DNA of 64,000 nucleotides from Sipunculus nudus (taxonomy: Eukaryota; Annelida; Sipuncula; Golfingiida; Sipunculidae), in NCBI GenBank assembly GCA_026874595.1, contig CM049313.1:48285659-48349658 (forward strand), given 5' to 3'. Numbering within the stretch: the first letter of the stretch is position 1; each line of letters opens with the position of its first letter. Positions 12,141 through 23,643 of this stretch are shown piece by piece. The position numbers were made by a program, and so were the translations under genes. A model generated the notes under the pieces. It was given only the letters and a program-made list of their open reading frames with translations, was not told the origin of the DNA and searched no databases.

Positions 12141-13499
12141 AATATTTAGCACAAGGCCACTATAATTAATAAGGCCCAATAATTAATGCATGCGTCCATG
12201 GGCACCTTGTTTTCTACTATTTGTTTTTTGTACGCTGGTGCATACAATATGCATTTTAGTCTCCGCGATCGAAGGAGGCAAATGGTTTTGTGGTCAACCT
12301 GGCTTGTGGGTATATGAATGTTCGACCGAGCAAAATCCTCGAAAAACTGTATGAATCTCGATGAAATTTTATTGGAGTATCGGTCATGGCTCAAGCAAGG
12401 AAACATTTGGATGGATCGGTATATTATTTTTAAATAAGGAACGGATCTTAATTCAACTAATTTGTCCCTTTATCTGCTGTAATTGTTGCGTCTCCCTACT
12501 TTAATATCTTCTTATTTGGAATGTGTCAACTCCACCACATAACCTCATAAATATAAAGTGAGGACTTGCTGAAAAAAGTGATGACTAAGCAAGGTATATA
12601 TCAACTTTCATTAGACGCTGGTAAAACATTTATTTATTCTATCAAAATATGTTAAGCGCCAAAATCTACAGTAAAAACATATGCCCAATGACGCTGACAC
12701 ATTATACAAAATGAAAGTTAAGTCAAAATATGCAATAAATGCAAAATAGATGTAAGATCATACATATGAAAACAATACGATGATTAAGAATGAATTAATG
12801 ATCATATCATATGGCAAACCAAACAAATAAAAAGGCTAAGAGAGTTAAAAAAAATAACATAAGGAGTGACTTCTGAAATACCGGTTATATAGAGTTTACA
12901 TTCCATGTTAAAAGTTCAGACATGTCAATCAAATGCTTGCTTGTAAAGTAAGCCTTTAAAGACCACATAAAAATCAACTGTGGGAAGATTTAAAAGTAGA
13001 TCCACAAATTAGAACCTTCAAACCAATCCGTCAGCCACTAAATTTCAGTATGTTTGTGGGCTTAACAATGAGGAGTAATTTCGATTTTACTTTTTGAACT
13101 AAGATCATGACGTGATCTTTAATATCATGTAAATATACATTATTAATTGTTTATACATTTTCGCTCCTATATTTTCAATTTATTAGCAAAATGTTGCAGG
13201 AATGAGGCTCAGGGCTAATCAACTAGAAAGAAATTAAAAAAACACATCAAACAAACAGTTGGGGAAATACTATTAAATTAATATATTACGAGACAGTTTC
13301 TATTTTCTCGCAACTAACTGATGATGGTCAAGGTCCAGTGCACAGAGAACTACAACTGCTGATTTGTTGTTTAATGTCGTGAATATTTTAAAACTTGTAT
13401 CTGTCAAAGTGAGGCTTGCAATCAGTCGCAAGAGACCATGTCACCTGCATGGCCACAAGACCTGTAAAAGAACCATTATGCTGTAAAATATACATGCTG
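12141..13499. other. Non-coding sequence
   Basis: Mostly AT-rich unique sequence. Short frames only; no gene supported. A (TTTA)n patch at about 13503-13527 borders the SINE that follows. Confidence 0.4.
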
Positions 13500-13922
13500 G
13501 TTATTTTATTTATTTATTTATTTATTTTGGTGGAGGTAACCGCTTTCATTTTTTTAAAGCTGAATTATCTGATTCTTAACCTAAGTATGTACATCTGCAG
13601 AGTTTCCAGTTCGGTTTGTGACTACTTGACAGGGCGGTAGCACTCGCTTCCCATCATTTTTTTTTAAATTTTGTATCCTGGTGTCACCCAGGCCCGGTGT
13701 CTACTGCACCTGCGGGTCCTGGGTGTGTAATCATCCCCATTGCTGGGTCATAACACCGAGGGACCCCCAAAGACGCACACAGCCTTCACATTAAGCCTGC
13801 AGAGCGGTCACCCTGAGTGGGGTTCGACCGTGAAAAACCTCACCGCCTCCGCTGAGATTCGAACCCACGATATCCCGGCTTCTGGTCCTGCGCTCTACCC
13901 CTGAGCCACAGAATCCGGGCGC
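13500..13922 (-). mobile_element. tRNA-derived SINE, copy 1
   Basis: Reading down from 13922 on the minus strand, a pol III A-box (TGGCTCAGGGGTAG) and B-box (GGGTTCGAATC) stand in tRNA-like spacing. A ~300-bp body containing 'ggtgacaccagga' follows, and the copy ends in an AT-rich tail (TAAA repeats at 13503-13527). Two more copies are at 33530-33956 and 57290-57682. Copy 1 keeps the best-preserved promoter boxes. Confidence 0.8.
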
Positions 13923-14440
13923 TGGTCATTGTTATCGTTTTCCACCCCATAATATCCATTTGGTCTCTTTCCACTGTCCAATTTGCGGGAAATTTTAGAG
14001 AATAATAATAATCAGTGCAAGATTTTAATTAACATTTATAATGGCTAATTATATTAAATAACTTCTTTCATCGCAGGGAGTATTAATCATTACAAATAAG
14101 TTCTCTGTCCAAGTATGCTTATGTAATCGGCCAGCTTTATAGGATGCTCCAAATATGTCCACATTAACAAAAAATCTGTTTAAAAAATTCCTTTAAATAT
14201 ATCTTATAAAAAATTATTTTTTGTTTTAAATGTTTTGTCCTGTTATTTAAGTCAGTAAATTGAATAACCCACTAGATTTTTTTTTCAATTTAAAGTGCCG
14301 TAATGTACTTAGACCACAATGTTTCCTAAACGGTAATATACTACCTGGCTATTATCACGAAATCCGCAAACATGCTTTGGTCCATCTCTTTTCTTGAAAT
14401 ATAAGTTTCACTTATTAAGATTCCGTGAATTATTGCATGG
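13923..14440. other. AT-rich non-coding sequence
   Basis: Nothing recognised. Confidence 0.4.
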
Positions 14441-15180
14441 AGGCTTCATGTGACCTTTGACCCTAGAAGCCGTGTCCAATATAACCTCTGTTATCTGCTG
14501 TCAGTGCGGTCACATCATCGTATGGTGGAGTTTGACTCACTTAATCCGCTTGCATTGTTTCTTATTAACGCTTTCAGGTACGCGTAAGAAGCTTCAGGGG
14601 TGCGGTGCGACTAATTAAGAATTGACCCAGCTTACGTCCCAGAAACTCCCAGCACGGCAGCTCTGTATGATTTGTGCAGGAACCAGTCTATCATTACCGC
14701 TTTACGCGGTTGAGACACCTGGTAAGCTGTCTGGGCAAACGGAAATTTGGCAGCGCAGCATTTGTAATCACTGGCCGCTGACTTCCGATCGCCAGACAAT
14801 AGCGGGTATTACCCTCCATTGTCAATCCCTAAACGTGACTCAAATTGCAAAATGGTTGCATTTACGTTTGTAAAGCTGTCATAATTAGACGGGGCATGAT
14901 TGGCCAAGGAGGATAGCAACTCTAACTGATCGGAGAGAAAATATTTTGTTTAGTGTCTGGATCCCGGCTTGTTGCTCCACCATCCGAAAGCCCCGTGACA
15001 TTAATTATGATTTATGATTCTATAGGTCAGACACATATGGTAAAGCCCCGTCAGTCACGGGAAGGGCCGGGCAAACACAGACCTGTTCACGCCACATCAC
15101 CTATATAGGTGCGACAATGGTCACATAACTTGTTTAATACATAAGTGACCAAACTCGCCTCCCGTGTGAATACCTGGTGA
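14441..15180. promoter_or_regulatory. Non-repetitive higher-GC island, candidate enhancer 3' of Bsx
   Basis: Stands out from the AT-rich surroundings by balanced composition and lack of repeats, with homeodomain-type TTAAT/ATTA cores. It lies about 4 kb past the Bsx stop codon. The 83-codon frame in it is not convincing as a gene. Functional status is inference from composition only. Confidence 0.25.
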
Positions 15181-15880
15181 GAATAATATGTTCTCCCATG
15201 TAGAATAATCTGTGGAGGTGTGATAGATAAAACTTTATGAACCATGAAAATGAATTCTATACGTACCAGTTTATTGGCTGTTTATGTCAGGGGCCATGAG
15301 TGGCATAACTGAAGGAAACCACATGTGGAAGAGATGCATGGTACAACATGCGGTCCGGTGTATAGGGAAGCATGTCTCCATCGGTTTCTGTCTTCTCTTA
15401 TTTGTATTTGCTTTTTTATTTGCCTTTTCCAAATAAAACTACTTTTTATCATTGATGCAATAGTAAATTGTATTATGAAAACAAATGATACAGGCTTGCG
15501 AGTATACACAAACCTATGCCCCCAATATATATGTTAGGTGACTGGCTCAGTCTTAATCACGAATTGCTCCCTCTCTGTTGCACAATTTATTCAAAAGCAT
15601 TTCCATTATATTTACCATTTCATTTCTCACGCCCTAACTTCTTTGCAAAAGATATAGATTTATTAATGTAGTCTAACAGATAATCTTTACGGGTTTTTTC
15701 CTTTCCCATGTCTAAACCCACTAAAATATTAAAAGATAATATTATAACTGTAAAAAAAATGAGGAACTGGCATTTTTATCAATTCGTACGGCTTAAATAA
15801 TTTACTATTCACGTATTATTCTAGTAAAAAGGAAAGAATATAATCTTTGAATTACTGGCATACCATCACCGTCATTTTAA
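15181..15880. other. AT-rich non-coding sequence
   Basis: Nothing recognised. Confidence 0.4.
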
Positions 15881-16110
15881 GTGTGATCTTCAGTCAACAG
15901 ACACCCTCTGCAACAGACGTATGTGTTGACATTTCGATTAAATTCCTCCGCAGTGAGCAGATATCCGTGGCCATAGTTGCCAGAGGGACCGGCTGGTGTT
16001 TTCTTTTGCAAGCCGTCCGTAATCCCCGCTTCCTATGCTAATGGCCATAATTGGTGGGCTATAACTTGTCTTGTTGTGAGATTTAAGACTCTTCTCCTTG
16101 GATTTGTGTT
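15881..16110. promoter_or_regulatory. Island with CArG box and octamer-like site
   Basis: Contains ATGCTAAT (16035-16042), close to a POU octamer, directly followed by CCATAATTGG (16045-16054), a perfect CC(A/T)6GG CArG box. The TAATTG inside it is also a Q50 homeodomain core. The surrounding 200 bp is GC-richer and unique. Candidate enhancer for Bsx, about 3 kb past its stop. Confidence 0.35.
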
Positions 16111-16766
16111 CCGCCCATAGTCCTTAACCTGTTGACAAGACACTCAACACTCGATGAGGCTTAACCCAACCTATAAACCATATGCATAAAATAGTCGTCT
16201 GGGCTATGGTTATTCCAACACACCATGGCTGGTTCTACAGCGCCGCGCAAGAGAAATGCAAAGTCAGTTGAGTTAACGGGCCAGGCATGCACCTATATTG
16301 TACTTTAGCTTTAGCTGTTTTCCTTGTACAGGGCATTTTAGCCTTTATTATTTAATGCACCACAAATCACGCCTAGAAACCTCAATGACAAAGCGAATGC
16401 CACTATAGTTGGACAAATATAACATGACCGTGAAATACTCTATATAATGCTGTATTGAAGTAAAACTTTATAATATTGATCATGTCAATTCAGTCTAACT
16501 AAAGCTATAGGTTATGGATGGCTGCACGGGTTGTTGACACTGATTCCTTACAAAAGGTTCAGTTTGAATGCTGTCCGCTGGTTTATGCCCGGTCATTTAT
16601 TTTATCTCTGACAGAATAAGAATATTTTAAATATCTTTTTTTATCTTGATAAAATGAGTTCTTCGGATGTGTATACATAACCGTTTCTGAACGATTATGC
16701 AAAAATGCAACCGATGTAATTGATTATGAAATAAAACGACCAATCATCCATTATTTGGCATACCAC
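16111..16766. other. Non-coding sequence
   Basis: Unique, moderately AT-rich; nothing recognised. Confidence 0.4.
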
Positions 16767-16768
16767 TA

Positions 16769-16815
<47 letters not shown>

Positions 16816-16823
16816 TGTGTGTA
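16767..16823. repeat. (AT)n(GT)n microsatellite
   Basis: Compound dinucleotide run with a single interruption (gag) near its right end. Confidence 0.95.
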
Positions 16824-17742
16824 ATCTACATAAATTTCATTCAACTTTTCATTGCAAATCAGAACATTTCAATACTTACACCTAACGAATTATTTTACAG
16901 TTTAGCCTTATATATATATATATAGACCAGCACTAGAGTCCATATACAATCCTAAATAGATCGCCTCCGTTTTATGCAGCTATTTTTGAATCATTTATTG
17001 AGCACTACACGTTTCTATAAATGCAAACATTTTATACTTTAGGAGATATTTAAGTGTGTGAGTGCACGACCCCAAAAAAGTAGTTGTTATATATGCTCAG
17101 TTGAAGACATTAATTAAATTCACATCTAAAGCTTCATGAAGCAAAGGAAATATATAAGAATAAAAAGTAGTAATATAATTACTTTTTATTAAAAAAATAA
17201 TAGATAATAGACATTCAAAATACCAAGTATTATCATATACAGTAACTGCATGGACAAATTACAAATTGTTGCTATTTCTTTTGATAGTATATAAGTGATT
17301 AGTAGGTTAAAATTAATCTTTTTTTATATATATTGATGCTATTATAGCCAGAATTATAAATAATAGAAAGTTGCAGCAGGATAATCTGTTCAATTTTATT
17401 AATGGCAGTTATTTTATGAACTCATGCTTTATTTAATAATTAAGGACTGAAAATGCGCATAATACTATAGCATATTGGTATAGCGAGTAATCGAGAAGTA
17501 TACGTTTAGCCAGATCAAGTTATCACTTTGAATGGACCAATATGAATATATTTACTTACTCTTATTAAACACATATTTCATTTTGTTAATTTCTTTTATG
17601 TTTTCAGATACTGATCTCACTTAAAGACCTCATATTTGTATGTGTATATATGTGCAGCGAAACGTTTCACTCAATGAAACATATAAATTAATAACTAAAG
17701 TTATATATGTCTGATATGCTCAAATGTTTATATGTCATTATA

Positions 17743-17743
<1 letters not shown>
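16824..17743. other. Very AT-rich non-coding sequence
   Basis: A ~50-bp block at 17082-17130 recurs at 18097-18145 with few changes, so part of this region was duplicated within the locus. No gene. Confidence 0.5.
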
Positions 17744-17809
<66 letters not shown>

Positions 17810-17831
17810 GAGAGAGAGAGAGAGAGAGAGT
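17744..17831. repeat. (AT)n(AG)n microsatellite
   Basis: About 31 AT units and then 12 AG units. Confidence 0.97.
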
Positions 17832-18796
17832 TATCTCATCATAGATTATATATCACTATAGGTAACTAATTATAATAATATAGTTTATATATTATGTTAG
17901 TTTACGTATCATATTCATAGATTTCATATAATTATATGTAAATATTATCATATAGTTTATGAATCACTTTAGTTAACTTATAATAATAGTTTATAATGTA
18001 TATGGTTATTCCTAATGCTCATACATAAACAATACTGGACTTCGAATTGAAGGATACAATTATGAAACGTTTATCATTAACTATGAAAAAAATGAAGTTG
18101 TTATACATGCTCAGTTGAAGACATTTATTAAATTCACATCTAAAGATTAGATAAATGAAAATCAAGAGTGACAAAACAAGAGCTCGTTCACACATCCAAA
18201 GAGCGCTCGGAGAGCTTATATATCTTCAGTCACACACATCAAGATAGACGGAAGAGTCTATATTTCAGCATATATCAAATATATTTTATTCATAAATATT
18301 TGTACACAATATATTTACAGATAGTCGTTCAATGCTGACAAGTGCATAGAAATATATACAAGCGTATGCACACAACATTAATAAACTGTCTCTAATTGTA
18401 TATAGCACAAAATGTACAATTCAAACCTTTGGCACAACAATCGATATACCGTTAAACTTGCTATACAGCTCAAATAACAAAAGCAGATAGAGAAAAATGT
18501 GATCCCAATCTTTGATCAAAAGCAGATAGAGAAAAATGTGATCCCAATATTTGATAAATAAATTGATTGATGACAATCATGGACCAAACAATATATACAT
18601 ATAGTTTAGTTCATGAATAAAATAAACTTCTACATGAGGAATGCATACAAAACGACACATGCAGTTATCCAAAATGAATAACATAACAAAAGTTCAAACA
18701 AGCTTAAAATGCCAGCATTAACTGAAAATGATCACCAAACGTAATACATGAAATGATCGCAGTTATACATATGACGTTATATATATATCCTTCATA

Positions 18797-18797
<1 letters not shown>
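17832..18797. other. AT-rich sequence downstream of Bsx with a 39-bp tandem duplication
   Basis: 'aaaagcagatagagaaaaat' and its following 19 bp occur twice in a row at about 18478-18555. The Bsx 3' UTR may extend into this region, but no end site can be fixed from sequence alone. Confidence 0.5.

Positions 18798-18857
<60 letters not shown>
18798..18857. repeat. (AT)n microsatellite
   Basis: Interrupted by one GT. The 90-codon Tyr-Ile frame across it is a repeat artefact. Confidence 0.96.
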
Positions 18858-19036
18858 GATGGAGGGTATTTTCTTGTCACCATAAGCAATATGGTATTTC
18901 GTTTAATACTGAAATACAGGCTTTTATAGAGCTTATCTCTCATTTGTGTAGCATATAACATGCAGCACGCCATCAAGACGTATATATAGATAGAGTGTCA
19001 GAGCGTCCGGCTGCACTTTAAAAATACTCTAAAGGC

Positions 19037-19243
19037 CTATAAAGGGACAGAGTCTGTATGTACCACGTCTATTTCTTCTGTATCTGATTCTGGTGTTGAA
19101 TTTGCTCCTGTTGCTGCGGGATGGGTATTTCTATCGTCCAAAGAGCATGGCAAGGAGCGGTCATGTGACTCCTCTGACGTAGGCTCGCCTTTTTTCTCTA
19201 CCTTTTTTTGCTTCATTCTTCTATTCTGAAACCAGGTCTTCAC
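19037..19243 (-). CDS. bsx: Bsx exon 3: end of homeodomain and acidic C-terminus
   Basis: The acceptor is tatatag|GTGAAG at 19244/19243, preceded by a T-rich tract. It starts with Val45 of the homeodomain and encodes the rest of recognition helix 3, a Lys-rich patch (KQKKVEKK) and a ~50-residue Ser/Thr/Glu-rich tail ending DSVPL, then the stop. Confidence 0.93.
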   Translation of the reverse strand: MKTWFQNRRMKQKKVEKKGEPTSEESHDRSLPCSLDDRNTHPAATGANSTPESDTEEIDVVHTDSVPL

Positions 19244-19287
19244 CTATATATACAAAAAAATCACCAATGCTCAAAAACATACAAATT

Positions 19288-19370
<83 letters not shown>

Positions 19371-21051
19371 ATTATAGTGTTTAAATGAGAGGCTGCTTGA
19401 TTGTTTATTGTTTACTTGTTCATAATTATGTTTGTCTTACCATTTGTCATTTTTAACTTTAATTGTCGATTTATCCTGTATGAATATTATATTATTGATA
19501 ATGCATGTGTATAAATTACCAAATATGTGCATTCATTTATGATATATTTTTGTCAACAAAGTTGCTTGATGAGAAAATCATAAGAAACAAAATTTTGATT
19601 CAGGCATTTAAACTTTTTGGCTAGCATTGTTGTATGTAAAATGAATAATATTAAACCTATCCCGTGATCCTTTGCCTTTATGAATGGCTGGTCCAAGCTG
19701 CTTATACAAAAGTGTGCATTATCCCGTTACATGTGCAATCTTTAAATCAGCAATTCATACAGTAAACAGGCTGTTGTTGCGCATTCATGCATATATACAC
19801 AGATATGCACATATTGGCATGGCTTGGCCATTATTTCCACAAACACCTGACGAGCTATCAGCCAAATGGCAATTTTCAAATAATCTCTGGCCGTTTACGT
19901 ACACCTGTGGCTCTAAAATGACTAGGCTGGAGTGGGTGCTTCCTAAGGTTGAGCTGATTACGGTATATAGGGGTCAGCTTGCCATTTATTGCCTGACTGC
20001 GTCGTGCGTATGGGATTGGCAGGGTTAGTACTCGTATTCACAACTGCGACAATAATCCGCCAATATTAATATAATCATTATACGCACACTTACACAATTG
20101 GCCCCTTTGGGTACTCCTAACATGCTTTTGAGTATCATATGAATTAAATCCAAATTTGTGGCCATGTGATATGAGTCAAATGCATGCCTGATAAGCGATA
20201 CCGTGTATTCAGCTTTTAAAAATATACTGATGTATGCATGGACAGTTAAATCACTAGTAGTGACACTATCGTTATTACAGTATCACGGATATTTATAATT
20301 TAGCTTTTAAAAATATACTGATGTATGCATGGATAGTTATATCACAAATAGTGACACTATCGTTATTACAGTATCACGGATATTTATTCTGTATAAGTTT
20401 AATATAGTAATCCATAACTAAATTTAGTAATTTAGAATTTTTTTACATTATCTTTTGCATTGATTAAATTAAAAATATTTAGTCCCAAACATAAATTATC
20501 TATATAAATACAATTTTATTAGTATTTATAGTTTCGGCATACATCTATTTTATACTCTCTCTTATATAGAGAATGATGCATCTATTCTAATATATATTTG
20601 ATTGACTTGAGCACCAGATAATCAAATGTTTGTCACTATATAATATACATTATATTTATTATATATTTATAATATATATATATATATTATAGAAAGAGAA
20701 TAAGTAATCTATTTATTTTTTTTTCTTTTATTAAATTAATAAGATCACAAACGGTCGATGGACTACATTTACTGCTATATACCATGCATTCTTATCACTC
20801 TACTCTTATAATATAATTGTACGTTTAAATTAATGAGAAATGCACATTTTGGACGTGTAATCTTTATGTATGTTTATATGTGAATAAATAATCTTTCATT
20901 TATAATTATACCAAAATTTTAAAGTCGTAGTCTAATGTTTATAATAATAATACATTTAATTAACCGGGCAATGAAGTAAGCTTTCCTTGAAACATATTAC
21001 CAGAAATAAGCTAGAAATATAGAAAAAAAAATATTGGTTGGGTATATCTAT

Positions 21052-21102
<51 letters not shown>

Positions 21103-21520
21103 GTACAAAACACTGTAGCCATTTTGTAAAAACTTATAAGGTTCTGAGAGTAGAAATGACAATAAAATTGAAATTTGACAAACCTGAGTTTCTGAGAGGC
21201 TCAGCTGACTGGCTAATTCGATTCTTTCTGGTGTAGACAGGTATTTCTGCGATTCAAACCGTTTCTCAAGTCCGTTGAGCTGCTCATCAGTGAATACAGT
21301 CCGAGCTTTCCGGCGCCGGGCGTGTCGGCCTGGTACCTCCAGCTGCAGAATTGTATGGAAAGGAAAGCCTGCAAAGAAGGAAAACCCATCACTAATGTGT
21401 CTTCCTTTTGAATACACCAGTTTGTATGCTGGTGCAAAACTAAAATGGTATTTATAAGCGCAAATGCGTCTCTGGGCTGATAGTTATATTAAGGATTATA
21501 TTAATTTAAGTATGTAATTA

Positions 21521-21572
<52 letters not shown>

Positions 21573-22689
21573 AGAATATAGGATAATAAACACAGCTCTC
21601 TTACTTTATTTTTTAGAAAAAATTGTGTGCATTTGTTTATTTCATAATAAAATTTAAGTAAACTGTATTGATTTTTTAATCTGAACGAAGCTATATTGGG
21701 AATTAACGTAACATGAGATGGAAAACAAAGTAAAACAACATTTCTATTTATTTGTATAAATTGGGTGAGTTCGTGGGTGTATAAAGTATTGTTCGAAAGA
21801 TATTCCGTTCGAATGGAATTTAATAGAGTAAAATGAAATCTCTGTCTCGATGAAAATAAAACGGCTTTTTGGCGTGTTATTAAGATAAGAGTCTTATAAT
21901 TGTATATATATGTATACTGACGTCACAGTAAATGTTCCTGTAATGCCGTCACTGTATGGTTAAGTTTTTTCTATAAAAAGCTGAGTCTTTGGACCAATTT
22001 AATTCTGAGTTTAAAAGGAAATAAATTTGCACTTTTACTAATTTTATATTGAATTGATATAATAAAAAATAATTAAATGGAATTGAAAAGGAACAGAATT
22101 CCACCGGCTCAATTGAACTGAACAATTGCCCCAGCTCACACGTTTTCCTAAAAGAAGATTGCCCATCCCTATATATATATATATATATAGTTGCATCAAA
22201 TACCTTCACAGATCAACGGTATATATACGAAAGAAACACCTATATGGGTGTCGCAAGGACCACATGCGCATGCGCATGCACAAGGGCGGATACGTGGGCG
22301 CTGAATAAGGGAAAGCAAAGGGTATAAACTTTTTGATTCTGAGTCATATTTGTTTTTATTTTAATTTTTATTTATTTATTTCTTTATTTTTTGCTTTTGA
22401 TTCTATTTGTACAATTTTATAAAATTGAAAAATAGGACCGAATGCCCCCCTGACATGATGAGCAGCTGAAATGCTGCACAATTTTTTTTTTTCTACATTA
22501 TAGCCTCAGTGCATATATACAGGACACTCACAAATGGAAGGTTTTCAATTGCCAATTTAATTTAAATTGAATAAAAAAATCTGAATTAAATAAGTATAAA
22601 TACTTTATCTCATCACGTTGAACTTAGTTGAAATAGCAGTTGAAGTTTAATCATATTCGTTGATATGAAATTGAATCAGAATTAAAAAG

Positions 22690-22753
<64 letters not shown>

Positions 22754-23591
22754 CTGAATTAACTTCATATACATGCAGGTTTGACAAGAGTGCCTTATAT
22801 AGGTGCATGCATGTTCCCTTTTGACACATGCTGCTCCAGTAATTCTTCTGACATGACAATTCTTGTAAGATCAGATTTCCTGCAAACCCCTGAATGAAAT
22901 ATCTATTATTCCGCCTTTTCAATACAGACGGCCGTACCTATAGATATTCAGGGGTATCATCACACTATGACAATAGCGGAGTCAGAAGTGGTGCAACGTA
23001 CATTATTTATACATGTTCAGGGCCTCAGGGCAAGTGGTGAATATTCATGATGTTCCATTCATATACATTCGCCATTAGTATTGAGGGTGTGAAAGGCACT
23101 TAACTAAACCATTAACCATTTATCTTGAACTTAAGGTGTATTGCCGTTCACTTCGTATTTAACTGAATATGAATAGCACGCATAAAGGGTAATTATAAAA
23201 AGTTATCATTGCAACTAATTAAAAAGTTATAGACAGACCATTTTGTCATATACTGATTTGTTTAACAGGTTTCATTTTAAGTTATAGCCTGTCCAGAATG
23301 CCTCATTATATGTATATTCAAAGATAACGTAAAAATTGAGACATATTTTTCAAGAAAAAAGATTTAACATAAAACTGAACGAGCCATTGTTTTCCATGTG
23401 AAAATCATGTTCTTCAGTATGATTTTCAAATTTATCATATACTTACAAACCCAGGGAACAAAATATATGATTTTCAAATTTCTAAAATTGTAATAAATCG
23501 TATGGTATAGTTTTGGGCTGTCTTATTTGCATGGTTTCATGTAAGCACTTTTGTCAAAGGCTTCACATAAACACAAGTAAATATATATTAA

Positions 23592-23643
<52 letters not shown>

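Larger units (their letters stand above)
19244..21183 (-). other. Bsx intron 2
   Basis: 1.94-kb intron. It holds (ATT)n(AT)n(GT)n at 19290-19370, a GC-richer island at about 19760-20050, an 89-bp tandem duplication at about 20212-20388, and (AT)n at 21054-21099. Confidence 0.85.

Noticed and set aside
13850-13922. tRNA gene on the minus strand
   Set aside because: A and B boxes are present but the sequence does not close into a full tRNA and continues into a body shared by two other copies; it is a SINE head.
19684-20028. 114-codon plus-strand gene in Bsx intron 2
   Set aside because: No domain, no splice or start context beyond chance; GC-richer composition is better explained as regulatory DNA.
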